The notes: generated by a model from the letters alone, not told the origin. A DNA stretch of 21,856 nucleotides from CAZGZU01 sp964529855 (GCA_964529855.1 CAZGZU010000012.1:1-21856); one strand, 5' to 3'. Positions 1-6,544 are shown, counted from the stretch's first letter. Translations and numbers: made by a program.

Positions 1-150
1 GACCCGGCTAATCGGGTAATGAAGCAGGTGACCATTGAAGACGCCAAGGAGGCGGATAAGATTTTTGATATTTTAATGGGTGATGAAGTGGCTCCCCGGA
101 AGAAATTCATCCAGACGCACGCTGAGAAAGTGAAGAATCTGGATGTCTAA
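1..150 (+). CDS. gyrB: DNA gyrase subunit B, C-terminal end (partial)
   Basis: Only the last 49 codons are inside the window, open from base 1 in frame 1 and ending at TAA (148-150). The peptide has the closing signature of type IIA topoisomerase B subunits: a DPANRVMKQVTIEDA-like stretch, then ADKIFDILMGDEVAPRKKFI and a short tail ending in KNLDV. In GyrB/ParE this is the end of the TOPRIM/C-terminal region that contacts GyrA and DNA. GyrB supplies the ATPase for negative supercoiling. The exact subunit (GyrB or ParE) cannot be told from this tail alone, but GyrB is the usual and more likely call. A consensus-like promoter for secE begins one base after the stop, so the downstream genes have their own transcription start. 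Confidence 0.9.
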   Translation, partial: DPANRVMKQVTIEDAKEADKIFDILMGDEVAPRKKFIQTHAEKVKNLDV

Positions 151-151
151 C

Positions 152-178
152 TTGACAGAAATTTAGTGAAGTTATAAT
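152..178 (+). promoter_or_regulatory. Promoter for secE-nusG-rplK
   Basis: A perfect -35 TTGACA (152-157) and a perfect -10 TATAAT (173-178) are separated by 15 bases, shorter than the 16-18 preferred by sigma-70. The predicted start is near 185, giving a leader of about 30 bases before the secE ATG at 217. The promoter starts immediately after the gyrB stop codon. Confidence 0.65.
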
Positions 179-216
179 CTGAGGGTAGATTAATTGCCCT
201 GCCCGGGCTTTTTAAA

Positions 217-420
217 ATGATAAAAATCAGTCAATTGCCTAAAAAATTAGTAACTTTTCTTAAGGAAGTCCGCATTGAATTAAAGCGGGTTACCTGGCCG
301 AGTCGTCAGGAGGCCATTAAGCATACTTTGCTGGTTATCGGTCTGACTTTGGCGGTAGCCGCTTTTTTAGGCGGCCTGGATTTTTTGTTTTCCTATTTAC
401 TGGATAAGTTTGTAGTTTAA
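217..420 (+). CDS. secE: Preprotein translocase subunit SecE
   Basis: This 67-residue protein has the layout of the short, single-span bacterial SecE. An amphipathic N-terminal helix carries the conserved ELKRVTWPSRQE block (residues 21-32), followed by one transmembrane helix (about 36-62). SecE clamps the SecY channel in the cytoplasmic membrane and is essential for Sec-dependent export. No Shine-Dalgarno sequence is visible before the ATG; the upstream bases are a T-run and AAA. The secE-nusG-rplK order is the classic bacterial arrangement, which strongly supports the call even though the protein is small. nusG starts one base after the secE stop. Confidence 0.95.
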   Translation: MIKISQLPKKLVTFLKEVRIELKRVTWPSRQEAIKHTLLVIGLTLAVAAFLGGLDFLFSYLLDKFVV

Positions 421-421
421 T

Positions 422-964
422 ATGCCTAAACAAATACAACAAGGGAGAAACTGGTACGTTCTCCATACATATTCCGGTTACGAAGACGCCGTGGCCAGGA
501 ATTTGAAGCAGCGGATTGAATCAATGAACATGGAGGATAAGATTTTTAATGTTTTGGTGCCTACGGAAAAGAAAATCAAGATTAAAGGAGGTAAGCGACA
601 GATAGTTGAAGAGAAAATATATCAAGGATATGTTCTGGTTGAAATGATAGTGACCGATGATTCCTGGTACGTGGTTCGTAATACGCCGCGGGTTACCGGT
701 TTTATCGGAGCGGGTACGGTGCCCACGCCGATTTCTCCGGAGGAAATCCAGTCTTTGCAGAAACGGATGGGTGTGGAAGAACCCAAGTACAAAATTGACG
801 TGGTCGTTGGCGATGCGGTCAAGATTATTGACGGGCCGTTTAAGGATTATGACGGCAAGATTTCCGAGGTTGACGAGAAGCGGGGTAAAATTAAAGTATT
901 AGTTTCCATGTTTGGCCGGGAGACCCCGGTGGAACTGGATTTTTTGCAGGTAAAGAAACTCTAA
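422..964 (+). CDS. nusG: Transcription termination/antitermination factor NusG
   Basis: The 180-residue protein has the two-domain NusG architecture. The NGN domain (about 10-115) begins with WYVLHTYSGYE (11-21) and contains YQGYVLVEM (67-75) and the RNTPRVTGFIG block (86-96). A linker leads to a C-terminal KOW domain (about 128-175, GDAVKIIDGPFKDYDG...). NusG binds the RNA polymerase clamp to promote processivity and couples it to Rho or ribosomal S10. The length matches the family. It follows secE by one base, precedes rplK by four bases, and lacks a Shine-Dalgarno sequence, suggesting translation by coupling within one transcript. Confidence 0.97.
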   Translation: MPKQIQQGRNWYVLHTYSGYEDAVARNLKQRIESMNMEDKIFNVLVPTEKKIKIKGGKRQIVEEKIYQGYVLVEMIVTDDSWYVVRNTPRVTGFIGAGTVPTPISPEEIQSLQKRMGVEEPKYKIDVVVGDAVKIIDGPFKDYDGKISEVDEKRGKIKVLVSMFGRETPVELDFLQVKKL

Positions 965-968
965 AATC

Positions 969-1391
969 ATGCCTAAACCAATCAAGACACTCATCAAACT
1001 ACAGATTCCGGCTGGTCAGGCCAATCCGGCTCCACCGATTGGTCCGGCTTTGGGTCAGCATGGTTTAAATATCCAGGATTTCTGCAGCAAGTTTAATGAA
1101 GCGACCAAGGAAATGTCCGGTGATATTATTCCGGTAGAGATTACTGTTTACGAAGACCGGACTTTTGATTTTAAATTGAAAACTCCGCCGGCTTCTGATT
1201 TATTGAAAAAAGCGGCTGGTCTGGACAAAGGGTCAGGCGAACCTCGTAAAAAGAAGGTAGGCAAGGTGACCAGGGAACAAATTCGCCAGATAGCCGAGAA
1301 AAAAATGAAGGATTTGAATGCATATGATTTGGAACAAGCTGAAAAAATCGTAGAAGGAACGGCCCGTTCCATGGGCATTGAAGTGAAATAG
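969..1391 (+). CDS. rplK: 50S ribosomal protein L11
   Basis: The 140-residue protein is full length for L11 (uL11). The N-terminal domain has the flexible QIPAGQANPAPPIGPALGQHG hinge region (about 12-32) with its conserved prolines and glycines. The C-terminal rRNA-binding domain includes KTPPASDLLKKAAG and ends in the usual GTARSMGIEV-type helix. L11 forms the GTPase-associated centre with 23S rRNA and the L10/L12 stalk. In most bacteria rplA (L1) comes next, but here the next genes are unrelated nucleotide enzymes. The last codons of rplK also carry a likely promoter for those genes (1378-1406). Confidence 0.97.
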   Translation: MPKPIKTLIKLQIPAGQANPAPPIGPALGQHGLNIQDFCSKFNEATKEMSGDIIPVEITVYEDRTFDFKLKTPPASDLLKKAAGLDKGSGEPRKKKVGKVTREQIRQIAEKKMKDLNAYDLEQAEKIVEGTARSMGIEVK

Positions 1392-1406
1392 AGTGAAGTG
1401 TATAAT
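1378..1406 (+). promoter_or_regulatory. Promoter for the nucleotidyltransferase-deaminase pair
   Basis: TTGAAG (1378-1383) and a perfect TATAAT (1401-1406) are 17 bases apart, an ideal sigma-70 spacing. The -35 box lies in the last codons of rplK. The expected start, about 1412-1414, is just upstream of the UUCG hairpin at 1419-1436, which would become the 5' end structure of this transcript. Confidence 0.65.
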
Positions 1407-1418
1407 AAGTTTAACAAT

Positions 1419-1446
1419 GGAGGGATTCGTCCCTCTATTTAGTTTT
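1419..1446 (+). terminator. UUCG-capped hairpin: weak rplK terminator or 5' leader stem
   Basis: GAGGGA (1420-1425) pairs perfectly with TCCCTC (1430-1435) around a TTCG tetraloop; G1419 and T1436 can add a wobble pair. The next bases are ATTTAG and then six T (1442-1447), so the T-run is displaced from the stem and termination would be inefficient. Because a good promoter starts transcription just upstream, the stem may instead cap and stabilise the downstream mRNA. Both roles are possible. Confidence 0.5.
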
Positions 1447-1481
1447 TTGAAAACAAAATTAAAGAAGGAGGAAGAAAAAAG

Positions 1482-2081
1482 ATGGCTGAAATAATGCATG
1501 ATATTTTCGGACCCGGTTCAAATCCCGAAGGAAGAATTTTTTTGGATATCAACCAATTAACAGAAAAGGTCAATTCTTGCAGGCAGCTGGGGTTAAAGAT
1601 AGTTTTGACTTCAGGGACTTTTGATTTAGCCCATATCGGTCATTACCGCTATCTCGAGAAAGCAAAACAAAACGGAGACGTCTTAATTGTTGGCGTTGAC
1701 AGCGATGAAAAGGTTAAAGAAAAGAAAGGTCCTCATCGGCCAATGGTTGACGAGAAAGAAAGAATGGAAATTCTTTGTCATTGCCGACACGTAGACATAC
1801 TTTTTTTAAAGGAAGCTAAAGACCCTCGATGGCATTTAATCAAGACAATACAACCGGATATTTTGATTGTCAGCGAAAGGGAATACCAGCCAGGTGAGTT
1901 GGAGGAGCTTAAAGAGAATTGTGGTGATGTTATACTTCTTGAAGCGCAGGCGCTTACCTCAACAACAGCTAAAATCAGGCTTGTCTTGATTGCTCCGGTC
2001 AAAGAGATAAAAGACCGATTGAAAAAGACGGTTGAAGAGGTTAATAATTTTCTTGATAGCTTAACTGGAGGTGTAGAATGA
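1482..2081 (+). CDS. RfaE2-like cytidylyltransferase-family nucleotidyltransferase
   Basis: This 199-residue protein belongs to the HIGH-motif nucleotidyltransferase superfamily. It most resembles the adenylyltransferase half of HldE/RfaE. Visible motifs are TSGTFDLAHIGHYRYL (43-58, with H51-I-G-H54 as the nucleotide-binding signature), DVLIVGVDSDEKV (66-78), GPHRPMVDEKERMEIL (83-98) and the late LTSTTAKIR (158-166) corresponding to the family's STT-x-I motif. Such enzymes join a phosphorylated sugar, alcohol or cofactor precursor to NMP from ATP or CTP. The substrate cannot be read from sequence. Heptose for LPS is unlikely in a CPR cell. A strong AAGGAGG (1465-1471) precedes the ATG. It overlaps the deaminase-type gene by four bases (ATGA), so the two are probably translated together. 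The last 30 residues look like an added helix. Confidence 0.85.
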   Translation: MAEIMHDIFGPGSNPEGRIFLDINQLTEKVNSCRQLGLKIVLTSGTFDLAHIGHYRYLEKAKQNGDVLIVGVDSDEKVKEKKGPHRPMVDEKERMEILCHCRHVDILFLKEAKDPRWHLIKTIQPDILIVSEREYQPGELEELKENCGDVILLEAQALTSTTAKIRLVLIAPVKEIKDRLKKTVEEVNNFLDSLTGGVE

Positions 2082-2917
2082 GAAAAATTATCCTTGCTTA
2101 TGTTCCGGTGCTTCATCGGGGTTATTGGCAGTTCTTTGAGAAGTATGTTTCTCAAGTCCAGGCCCTCTACCTTTTTGGTGAAGAATTAATTCAAGAGTTT
2201 GATCATTTGTCAAGGAAAGATATTCGGGCTCTGTCACCTCTACAGGTTAAGCAGGCTATCCAGAGTTGGTGTATTTTTCCTGAGGTTCTTGTCGCTGATT
2301 ACAGGGCCTTAAAAGATATTCAGTCAATCGGGGCAGTGGTTATTATGCCAAATGAAGACGAGTGCCGCGAATTAGCGACAAAGTATCTTGACGGCTGCCA
2401 TATTGAATTTGATTCTGTTTTTCTTCGCTGGGACAAGAGCAGATCTATTGTCCAGGAAGAGGTGAGTTGTGACAGGATAGTTCCCTTTGCGGGATTCGTT
2501 TCCGAAATGATGTCCCTTGCTTTTAAGGAGAGCCAAAAGGCCTCTAACTGGTGGCGACAGGTAGGCGCCGTTATTGCCCGAGATGGAGAAGTTCTTTTGA
2601 CGGGATATAACCGTCAAGTGCCTTCGCCGCGAATGCCATACATAGAGGGCGATGCGCGCAGTTTTTTTAAAAAGGGTCTACACATTGAACTGACTACCGA
2701 CCATCATGCTGAATCACGGCTCGTCAGTGAGGCAGCCAGAAAAGGAATATCAATTGATGGCAGTGACCTCTACATAACCAATTTTCCTTGTCCCCCCTGC
2801 TCCAAAATTATTGCTTACTCTGGTATTAGAAGATGCTATTTTACTTCGGGGTATGCCATGTTAGACGGCGAAAGAATTCTTCGTAGTCGGGGAGTGGAGA
2901 TTATTTTAGTAAAATAA
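2078..2917 (+). CDS. Deoxycytidylate deaminase-type protein with unknown N-terminal domain
   Basis: The C-terminal half of this 279-residue protein is a zinc-dependent cytidine/dCMP deaminase domain. It has a TGYNRQVPS strand-loop (175-183), the zinc and proton-shuttle HAE triad (H210, E212) and PCPPC (C238 and C241). dCMP deaminases make dUMP, the substrate of thymidylate synthase. The first 130 residues, starting LAYVPVLHRGYW, match no domain I recognise; alternating hydrophobic stretches such as VLVADY and IGAVVIMPNE suggest an alpha/beta fold. Ordinary dCMP deaminases are about 150-190 residues, so this is a fusion. The start overlaps the upstream stop as ATGA. Placement beside a thymidylate-synthase-like gene and upstream of tmk supports a dTMP-supply role, but the true substrate is uncertain. 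Confidence 0.82.
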   Translation: MRKIILAYVPVLHRGYWQFFEKYVSQVQALYLFGEELIQEFDHLSRKDIRALSPLQVKQAIQSWCIFPEVLVADYRALKDIQSIGAVVIMPNEDECRELATKYLDGCHIEFDSVFLRWDKSRSIVQEEVSCDRIVPFAGFVSEMMSLAFKESQKASNWWRQVGAVIARDGEVLLTGYNRQVPSPRMPYIEGDARSFFKKGLHIELTTDHHAESRLVSEAARKGISIDGSDLYITNFPCPPCSKIIAYSGIRRCYFTSGYAMLDGERILRSRGVEIILVK

Positions 2918-2919
2918 AC

Positions 2920-2965
2920 AGCCCCACCTTCTAGTCTTTAAGACCGGTTGGTGGGGCTCTTTTTG
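2920..2965. terminator. Bidirectional intrinsic terminator between convergent genes
   Basis: AGCCCCACC (2920-2928) pairs perfectly with GGTGGGGCT (2950-2958), with a 21-base loop that can form its own small GTC/GAC stem. A CTCTTTTTG run follows on the plus strand; on the minus strand the stem is followed by a T-rich stretch (TGTTTATTTTAC). It lies between the deaminase stop (2917) and the HIT stop (2967), so it serves both convergent operons. Confidence 0.9.
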
Positions 2966-2966
2966 T

Positions 2967-3431
2967 TTAGCCGACTTTGAAACGTACTTTTTGGTATGCT
3001 GGATCGTTTTTGTCAGTTATCTTTGCTGTAATCAGATGTGCATGAAGATGAAGAACTGTAGCTCCATTGATTTCAATATCTCCGAATCGCAAGCATAGCC
3101 CTCCGCCGAGTATCTGGTACTCTTGTTCAGCCCATTGAGCCAGCTCAAAAAATTCTTGGGCTGCTTCCGGACTGATTTCAGAGAGATTCTCCGCATGTTG
3201 ATTGAGAATGATTATAAGGTGTACTCGGGTATTCTTATAGGGCCATCGGTTTTTTCTCAGGTGCCAGTATTTTCCTTGTCTGATGACTGGTTCTAGTTTG
3301 GCGCCGTTGTAATACTCGGGGCAAAAAGGACAGTACTCGCCTTTTTTGATTGCCTCCATTATCTTGCGTTGTTCTTTGACCCGCGCATTTTCCAGATTGA
3401 CAAATTCTTTGGATTTCATACTGGTGTCCAT
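2967..3431 (-). CDS. HIT family nucleotide hydrolase/transferase
   Basis: The 154-residue protein carries the histidine-triad signature LHLHAHLI (H128, H130, H132), with H130 at the position of the nucleophile. It also has an N-terminal CPFC pair (C34, C37), probably a zinc half-site, and the WHLRKNRWPYKNTRVHLIII strand region typical of HIT/GalT folds. HIT enzymes cleave or transfer nucleoside monophosphates from phosphoramidates or dinucleotides. The first ATG is chosen because AAGGAG lies six to seven bases upstream. An internal ATG four codons later would instead make a four-base ATGA overlap with the upstream stop. It is co-transcribed behind the thymidylate-synthase-like gene, overlapping it by 16 bases, which suggests a linked role in pyrimidine nucleotide chemistry. 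The substrate is unknown. Confidence 0.85.
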   Translation of the reverse strand: MDTSMKSKEFVNLENARVKEQRKIMEAIKKGEYCPFCPEYYNGAKLEPVIRQGKYWHLRKNRWPYKNTRVHLIIILNQHAENLSEISPEAAQEFFELAQWAEQEYQILGGGLCLRFGDIEINGATVLHLHAHLITAKITDKNDPAYQKVRFKVG

Positions 3432-4336
3432 ATTAATCTCCTTGGTGACTGGGGGTAGTAATCAGTCACTTTAAAATGCTCTGGCCTGAATGCGAAAACG
3501 TCTTTTATGTCCGGGTCCATTGTCATTGTTGGGAAACGCTGTGGTTTAGTCTGCTGAAGAAGTTCGTTCACATCTTCCATCTGACTTAGAAAGATATGAG
3601 TATCCGAAGTGGTGAAGACAAGTTCTTTGACCTTATAACCAGTAACTTGAGCAAGCATCATTGTCAGGGCCGCGTACTGGATGAGGTTAAAGACGAGACC
3701 AACCGGCGCATCAGCGCTTCTCTGGAAATGGTGAAGTGAAAGTTCGTTGGTGTAGGTGTTTATTACGACGTGGAACCAGCCGTGGCAAGGTACCACTACC
3801 ACTTTTTGCTGCTTTCCTCGGCCGCGTCCAAGATATTGAGGAATCCAGGGTGTGACAATGTGAGTCCGAAGATGAGGGATTTCATTGATTTGTTCAATGA
3901 TGTGAGTGATTTGGTCAAATGGGTTTCCTTCAGACGTAGGAAAACTTCGCCAGGCCGGACCATAGGAGCCTGGACCGAGGTCACCGGGTTCAAGTCCTCG
4001 TTTAGCGCATTTTTTTTTCGTTACCCAACGCGACCACCACCCGCAGCCAAATTTCTTCATTTCCTCCAAAGTTCTGGCGCCATTCAAAAAAGCACAGAGT
4101 TCTCCCAAGGCCAGATAAAATTGAGGTAGTTGTCCTTCAGGAGCGCTGACCAGGTCTCGTTCAGTGATAATGGGGAATCCATTATCTAACTGAAAACGCA
4201 TTTGGTGGCCCAAAATCATGATTGCCTCTTCTTCCTGTTGGGAAAAAACCTTTACCCCGGTGGTTTTGATCCGTTCAAGAAGCTCCCGATACTGACTGTC
4301 CGCTGTTCTTTCAGAAAATTCTTTGTAAACAATCAT
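3416..4336 (-). CDS. Thymidylate synthase family protein, atypical
   Basis: The 306-residue protein is clearly ThyA-fold. It has ILGHQMRFQLDNGFPIIT (41-58), GELCAFLNG with the conserved Glu79, GDLGPGSYGPAWRSF (118-132), catalytic VVPCH (Cys184), QRSADAPVGLVFN (205-217, with the dUMP-reading Asn217), DTHIF (245-249) and an FKVTDYYP end. ThyA methylates dUMP using methylene-tetrahydrofolate. Departures are striking. The N-terminal RTGTGT loop with its phosphate-binding Arg is replaced by SQQEEEA (32-38). The SRR motif is LRT (156-158). The late Tyr of DTHxY is Phe249. A true dTMP synthase is possible, given glyA, folD, tmk and a dCMP deaminase nearby, but a different pyrimidine substrate is also possible. 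An upstream in-frame ATG at 4387 was rejected: GGGAGG sits seven bases before the 4336 start. Confidence 0.85.
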   Translation of the reverse strand: MIVYKEFSERTADSQYRELLERIKTTGVKVFSQQEEEAIMILGHQMRFQLDNGFPIITERDLVSAPEGQLPQFYLALGELCAFLNGARTLEEMKKFGCGWWSRWVTKKKCAKRGLEPGDLGPGSYGPAWRSFPTSEGNPFDQITHIIEQINEIPHLRTHIVTPWIPQYLGRGRGKQQKVVVVPCHGWFHVVINTYTNELSLHHFQRSADAPVGLVFNLIQYAALTMMLAQVTGYKVKELVFTTSDTHIFLSQMEDVNELLQQTKPQRFPTMTMDPDIKDVFAFRPEHFKVTDYYPQSPRRLIWTPV

Positions 4337-4418
4337 AGAAGTACCTCCCTTTCTTATAGTTCTTTTTATCAAAAAGTTAATGAACAATTGAAAACACTAT
4401 CGTTTATAACATATATCA

Positions 4419-4446
4419 ATGATAGTAATTTAATTTATTATGTCAA
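4419..4446 (-). promoter_or_regulatory. Minus-strand promoter for the TS-like/HIT operon
   Basis: Read on the minus strand, a perfect TTGACA (4446-4441) is followed after 16 bases by TATCAT (4424-4419). The transcript would have a leader of about 75 bases ending in the GGGAGG ribosome-binding site before 4336. It lies in the divergent gap shared with glyA. Confidence 0.55.
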
Positions 4447-4482
4447 TAGATAGCTGACCAGGACTTTTATTTTTCCAAAAAC

Positions 4483-4491
4483 TGGTATAAG
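4483..4491 (+). promoter_or_regulatory. Extended -10 promoter of glyA
   Basis: TGGTATAAG is an extended -10 (TG-n-TATAAG); no convincing -35 is seen 17 bases upstream (ACTTTT). The glyA ATG (4503) is only 12 bases after the end of the box, so the leader would be about four bases, and no Shine-Dalgarno is present. Confidence 0.5.
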
Positions 4492-4502
4492 ATAAGTAAG
4501 TC

Positions 4503-5744
4503 ATGTCTAAGGATTTTCTTAAAAAAAGCGATTCCAAAATTAATGGTTTGATTAAGGAAGAATACGCCCGTCACCAGGAGGGGCTTAATTTGATTGCGGC
4601 GGAAAACTACGCCAGTCCGGCCGTTCGCCAGGCCGTGGGCAGCATTTTGAGCGTCCGCTATGCCGAGGGGTATCCCCGGAAAAGATATTATTCGGGCCAG
4701 CGTTTTATTGACCAGATTGAAAAAACAGCCATTGAGCGGGCCAAGAAATTATTTAAGGCTAATTATGCCAATGTCCAGCCCCATGCCGGTTCGCAGGCCA
4801 ATCAGGCGGTTTATCTGGGTTTGCTCAAGCCGGGCGACAAGATTTTGGCCATGCGTTTGGACCAGGGCGGTCATTTGTCGCATGGGTCGCCGGTTAATAT
4901 TTCCGGCCGGTTCTATAAATGCTTTTTTTATGGAGTTGACAGGAAGAGCGGACAAATAGATTATGAGCAGGTTAGGAAAATTGCCCGTCAAGTAAAACCA
5001 AAAATAATTATCGCCGGCGCTTCCAGTTATCCCCGACAGATTAATTTTGCCAAATTCGGAAAGATTGCCAAACAGGTCAATGCCTATTTAATGGCTGACA
5101 TTGCCCACATTGCCGGATTGGTGGTAGCTGGCTTGCATCCCAGTCCTTTTCCCGTTTGCCAGGTGGTGACCATGACTACTCATAAAACCTTAAGAGGAGC
5201 CCGCGGCGGGTTGATTCTTTGTAATAAAGAAGAAATCGCCCAAAAAATTGACAAGGCGGTTTTTCCGGGCCTGCAGGGCGGTCCTTTGCAGAATGAAATT
5301 GCCGGCAAAGCGGTGGCTCTTAAAGAAGCCGGTCAGAAAAGCTTTGTTCAATATCAAAAACAGATAATTAAAAATGCCCGGGTTTTAGCCAAGGTCTTTT
5401 CAGAGCAGGGATTTGATTTGGTTACGGGCGGCACAGACGTTCATTTTGTTTTGCTTGATTTGAGTAAAATGGACTTTTCCGGCAAGCAGGCCCAGGAGGT
5501 TCTGGAAATGGTCAATATTTATGTTAATCGTAACGTTGTTCCCAATGAAAAACGTTCTTCCTGGCAGGCGTCAGGCATCAGGGTGGGGACACCGGCCATT
5601 ACGGCCAAGGGATTAAAAGAAAAACAGGTCAGGCAGACGGCTCTTTGGGTTAGTCAGATTCTTAAGGATATCGGGAACCGGTCATTGCAGCGAAAAATCA
5701 GGCAAGAGGTCATTAAATTATCAAAAAGATTTCCTGTTTTATGA
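4503..5744 (+). CDS. glyA: Serine hydroxymethyltransferase
   Basis: The 413-residue protein is full length for bacterial SHMT. It has LIAAENYAS (30-38), RYAEGYPRKRYYSGQ (52-66), NVQPHAGSQAN (90-100) and the PLP-binding TTHKTLRGARGG (225-236, Lys228). SHMT converts serine and tetrahydrofolate to glycine and 5,10-methylene-THF, the one-carbon donor that a thymidylate synthase would consume. It is the first gene of glyA-folD-tmk and overlaps folD by four bases (ATGA). The leader appears to be only a few bases. It is divergent from the TS-like gene, so both operons fire from the same 166-base gap, consistent with shared one-carbon metabolism. The GYPRKRYY variant replaces the usual GYPGKRYY, a minor change. 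Confidence 0.96.
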   Translation: MSKDFLKKSDSKINGLIKEEYARHQEGLNLIAAENYASPAVRQAVGSILSVRYAEGYPRKRYYSGQRFIDQIEKTAIERAKKLFKANYANVQPHAGSQANQAVYLGLLKPGDKILAMRLDQGGHLSHGSPVNISGRFYKCFFYGVDRKSGQIDYEQVRKIARQVKPKIIIAGASSYPRQINFAKFGKIAKQVNAYLMADIAHIAGLVVAGLHPSPFPVCQVVTMTTHKTLRGARGGLILCNKEEIAQKIDKAVFPGLQGGPLQNEIAGKAVALKEAGQKSFVQYQKQIIKNARVLAKVFSEQGFDLVTGGTDVHFVLLDLSKMDFSGKQAQEVLEMVNIYVNRNVVPNEKRSSWQASGIRVGTPAITAKGLKEKQVRQTALWVSQILKDIGNRSLQRKIRQEVIKLSKRFPVL

Positions 5745-6529
5745 AAATTATTGATGGTAGAAAAATAGCTGAAGGAATTTTGGTTGATTTGAAAAAAGAG
5801 ATTAGTCAGGATAAAATTAAGGCCAGTCTGGCAATTATTCTGGCTGGTCAGGACCCGGCTTCTCATTTGTACGTTCAGCAAAAAGAAAAAGCCGCTCAAG
5901 AGATTGGTCTTGAAATTAAAAAACATCTTTTACCAGGCAATACTTCAGAAGAAGAAATTTTAGAGCTGATTGATTCGCTGAATAAGGACGTTCAGGTAAA
6001 TGGCATTTTGGTTCAAATGCCCTTGCCCCAGGAGATTTCTCCTGATAGAATTATTCAGGCAATTAATCCTGACAAAGACGTTGATGGATTTCTGCCCAAC
6101 AGCAGATTTGAACCGCCTTTTATTTCAGCCATTAGACGAGCCGTAAGAGCCACCGGCAAGGACTTGGAGAAGAAGAAAATAATTGCTTTGGTTAATTCAG
6201 ACACCTTTGGTCAGGTTTTGCAGGCGCGGGCAGAAGGAATGAAGATTGAATATATGGTCGGTTTTAGCGTTGAATTTATCCCGGATTTGCAGAAAGCCGA
6301 TGTTATTATTACGGCTCTGGGGAAGCCAAAGATTATTAACGGCTCAATGATTAAACAGGGAGCTATTCTGATAGACGGCGGTATAAGCAAAAAAGATAGC
6401 CAATTAACAGGCGATATTGATAAAGAAAGCGTTAAAGAAAGGGCCGGCTGGCTTTCACCGGTGCCGGGCGGCCTGGGTCCTTTAACCGTAGCTTATTTAT
6501 TAAAAAATCTTGTTTTAGCATCTCAATAG
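5741..6529 (+). CDS. folD: Bifunctional methylene-THF dehydrogenase/cyclohydrolase, divergent
   Basis: FolD interconverts methylene-, methenyl- and 10-formyl-THF. The folate site is intact: YVQQKEK (44-50, with the catalytic Lys at the YVxxK position), ILVQMPLP (89-96) and KDVDGF (112-117). The closing PGGLGPLTVAYLL (242-254) is also intact. The protein is short (262 residues against about 285). Two family signatures are missing: the PCTP-type segment after DVDGF is reduced to SRFEPPFISA (121-130), and the NADP-binding GRSxxVGxP loop reads VNSDTFGQV (151-159). The cyclohydrolase/dehydrogenase scaffold is therefore recognisable, but cofactor use may be altered. It starts inside the glyA stop (ATGA), so the two are translationally coupled; tmk follows after 15 bases. 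Confidence 0.9.
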   Translation: MKIIDGRKIAEGILVDLKKEISQDKIKASLAIILAGQDPASHLYVQQKEKAAQEIGLEIKKHLLPGNTSEEEILELIDSLNKDVQVNGILVQMPLPQEISPDRIIQAINPDKDVDGFLPNSRFEPPFISAIRRAVRATGKDLEKKKIIALVNSDTFGQVLQARAEGMKIEYMVGFSVEFIPDLQKADVIITALGKPKIINGSMIKQGAILIDGGISKKDSQLTGDIDKESVKERAGWLSPVPGGLGPLTVAYLLKNLVLASQ

Positions 6530-6544
6530 AAAGGAGGAGGGATA

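Noticed and set aside
3770..4129. Plus-strand 119-residue ORF opposite the TS-like gene
   Set aside because: It is antisense to a well-conserved catalytic domain, with no Shine-Dalgarno or family features.
4337..4387. N-terminal extension of the TS-like protein from the ATG at 4387
   Set aside because: The extra 17 residues match nothing in the family, and GGGAGG sits directly before the ATG at 4336.
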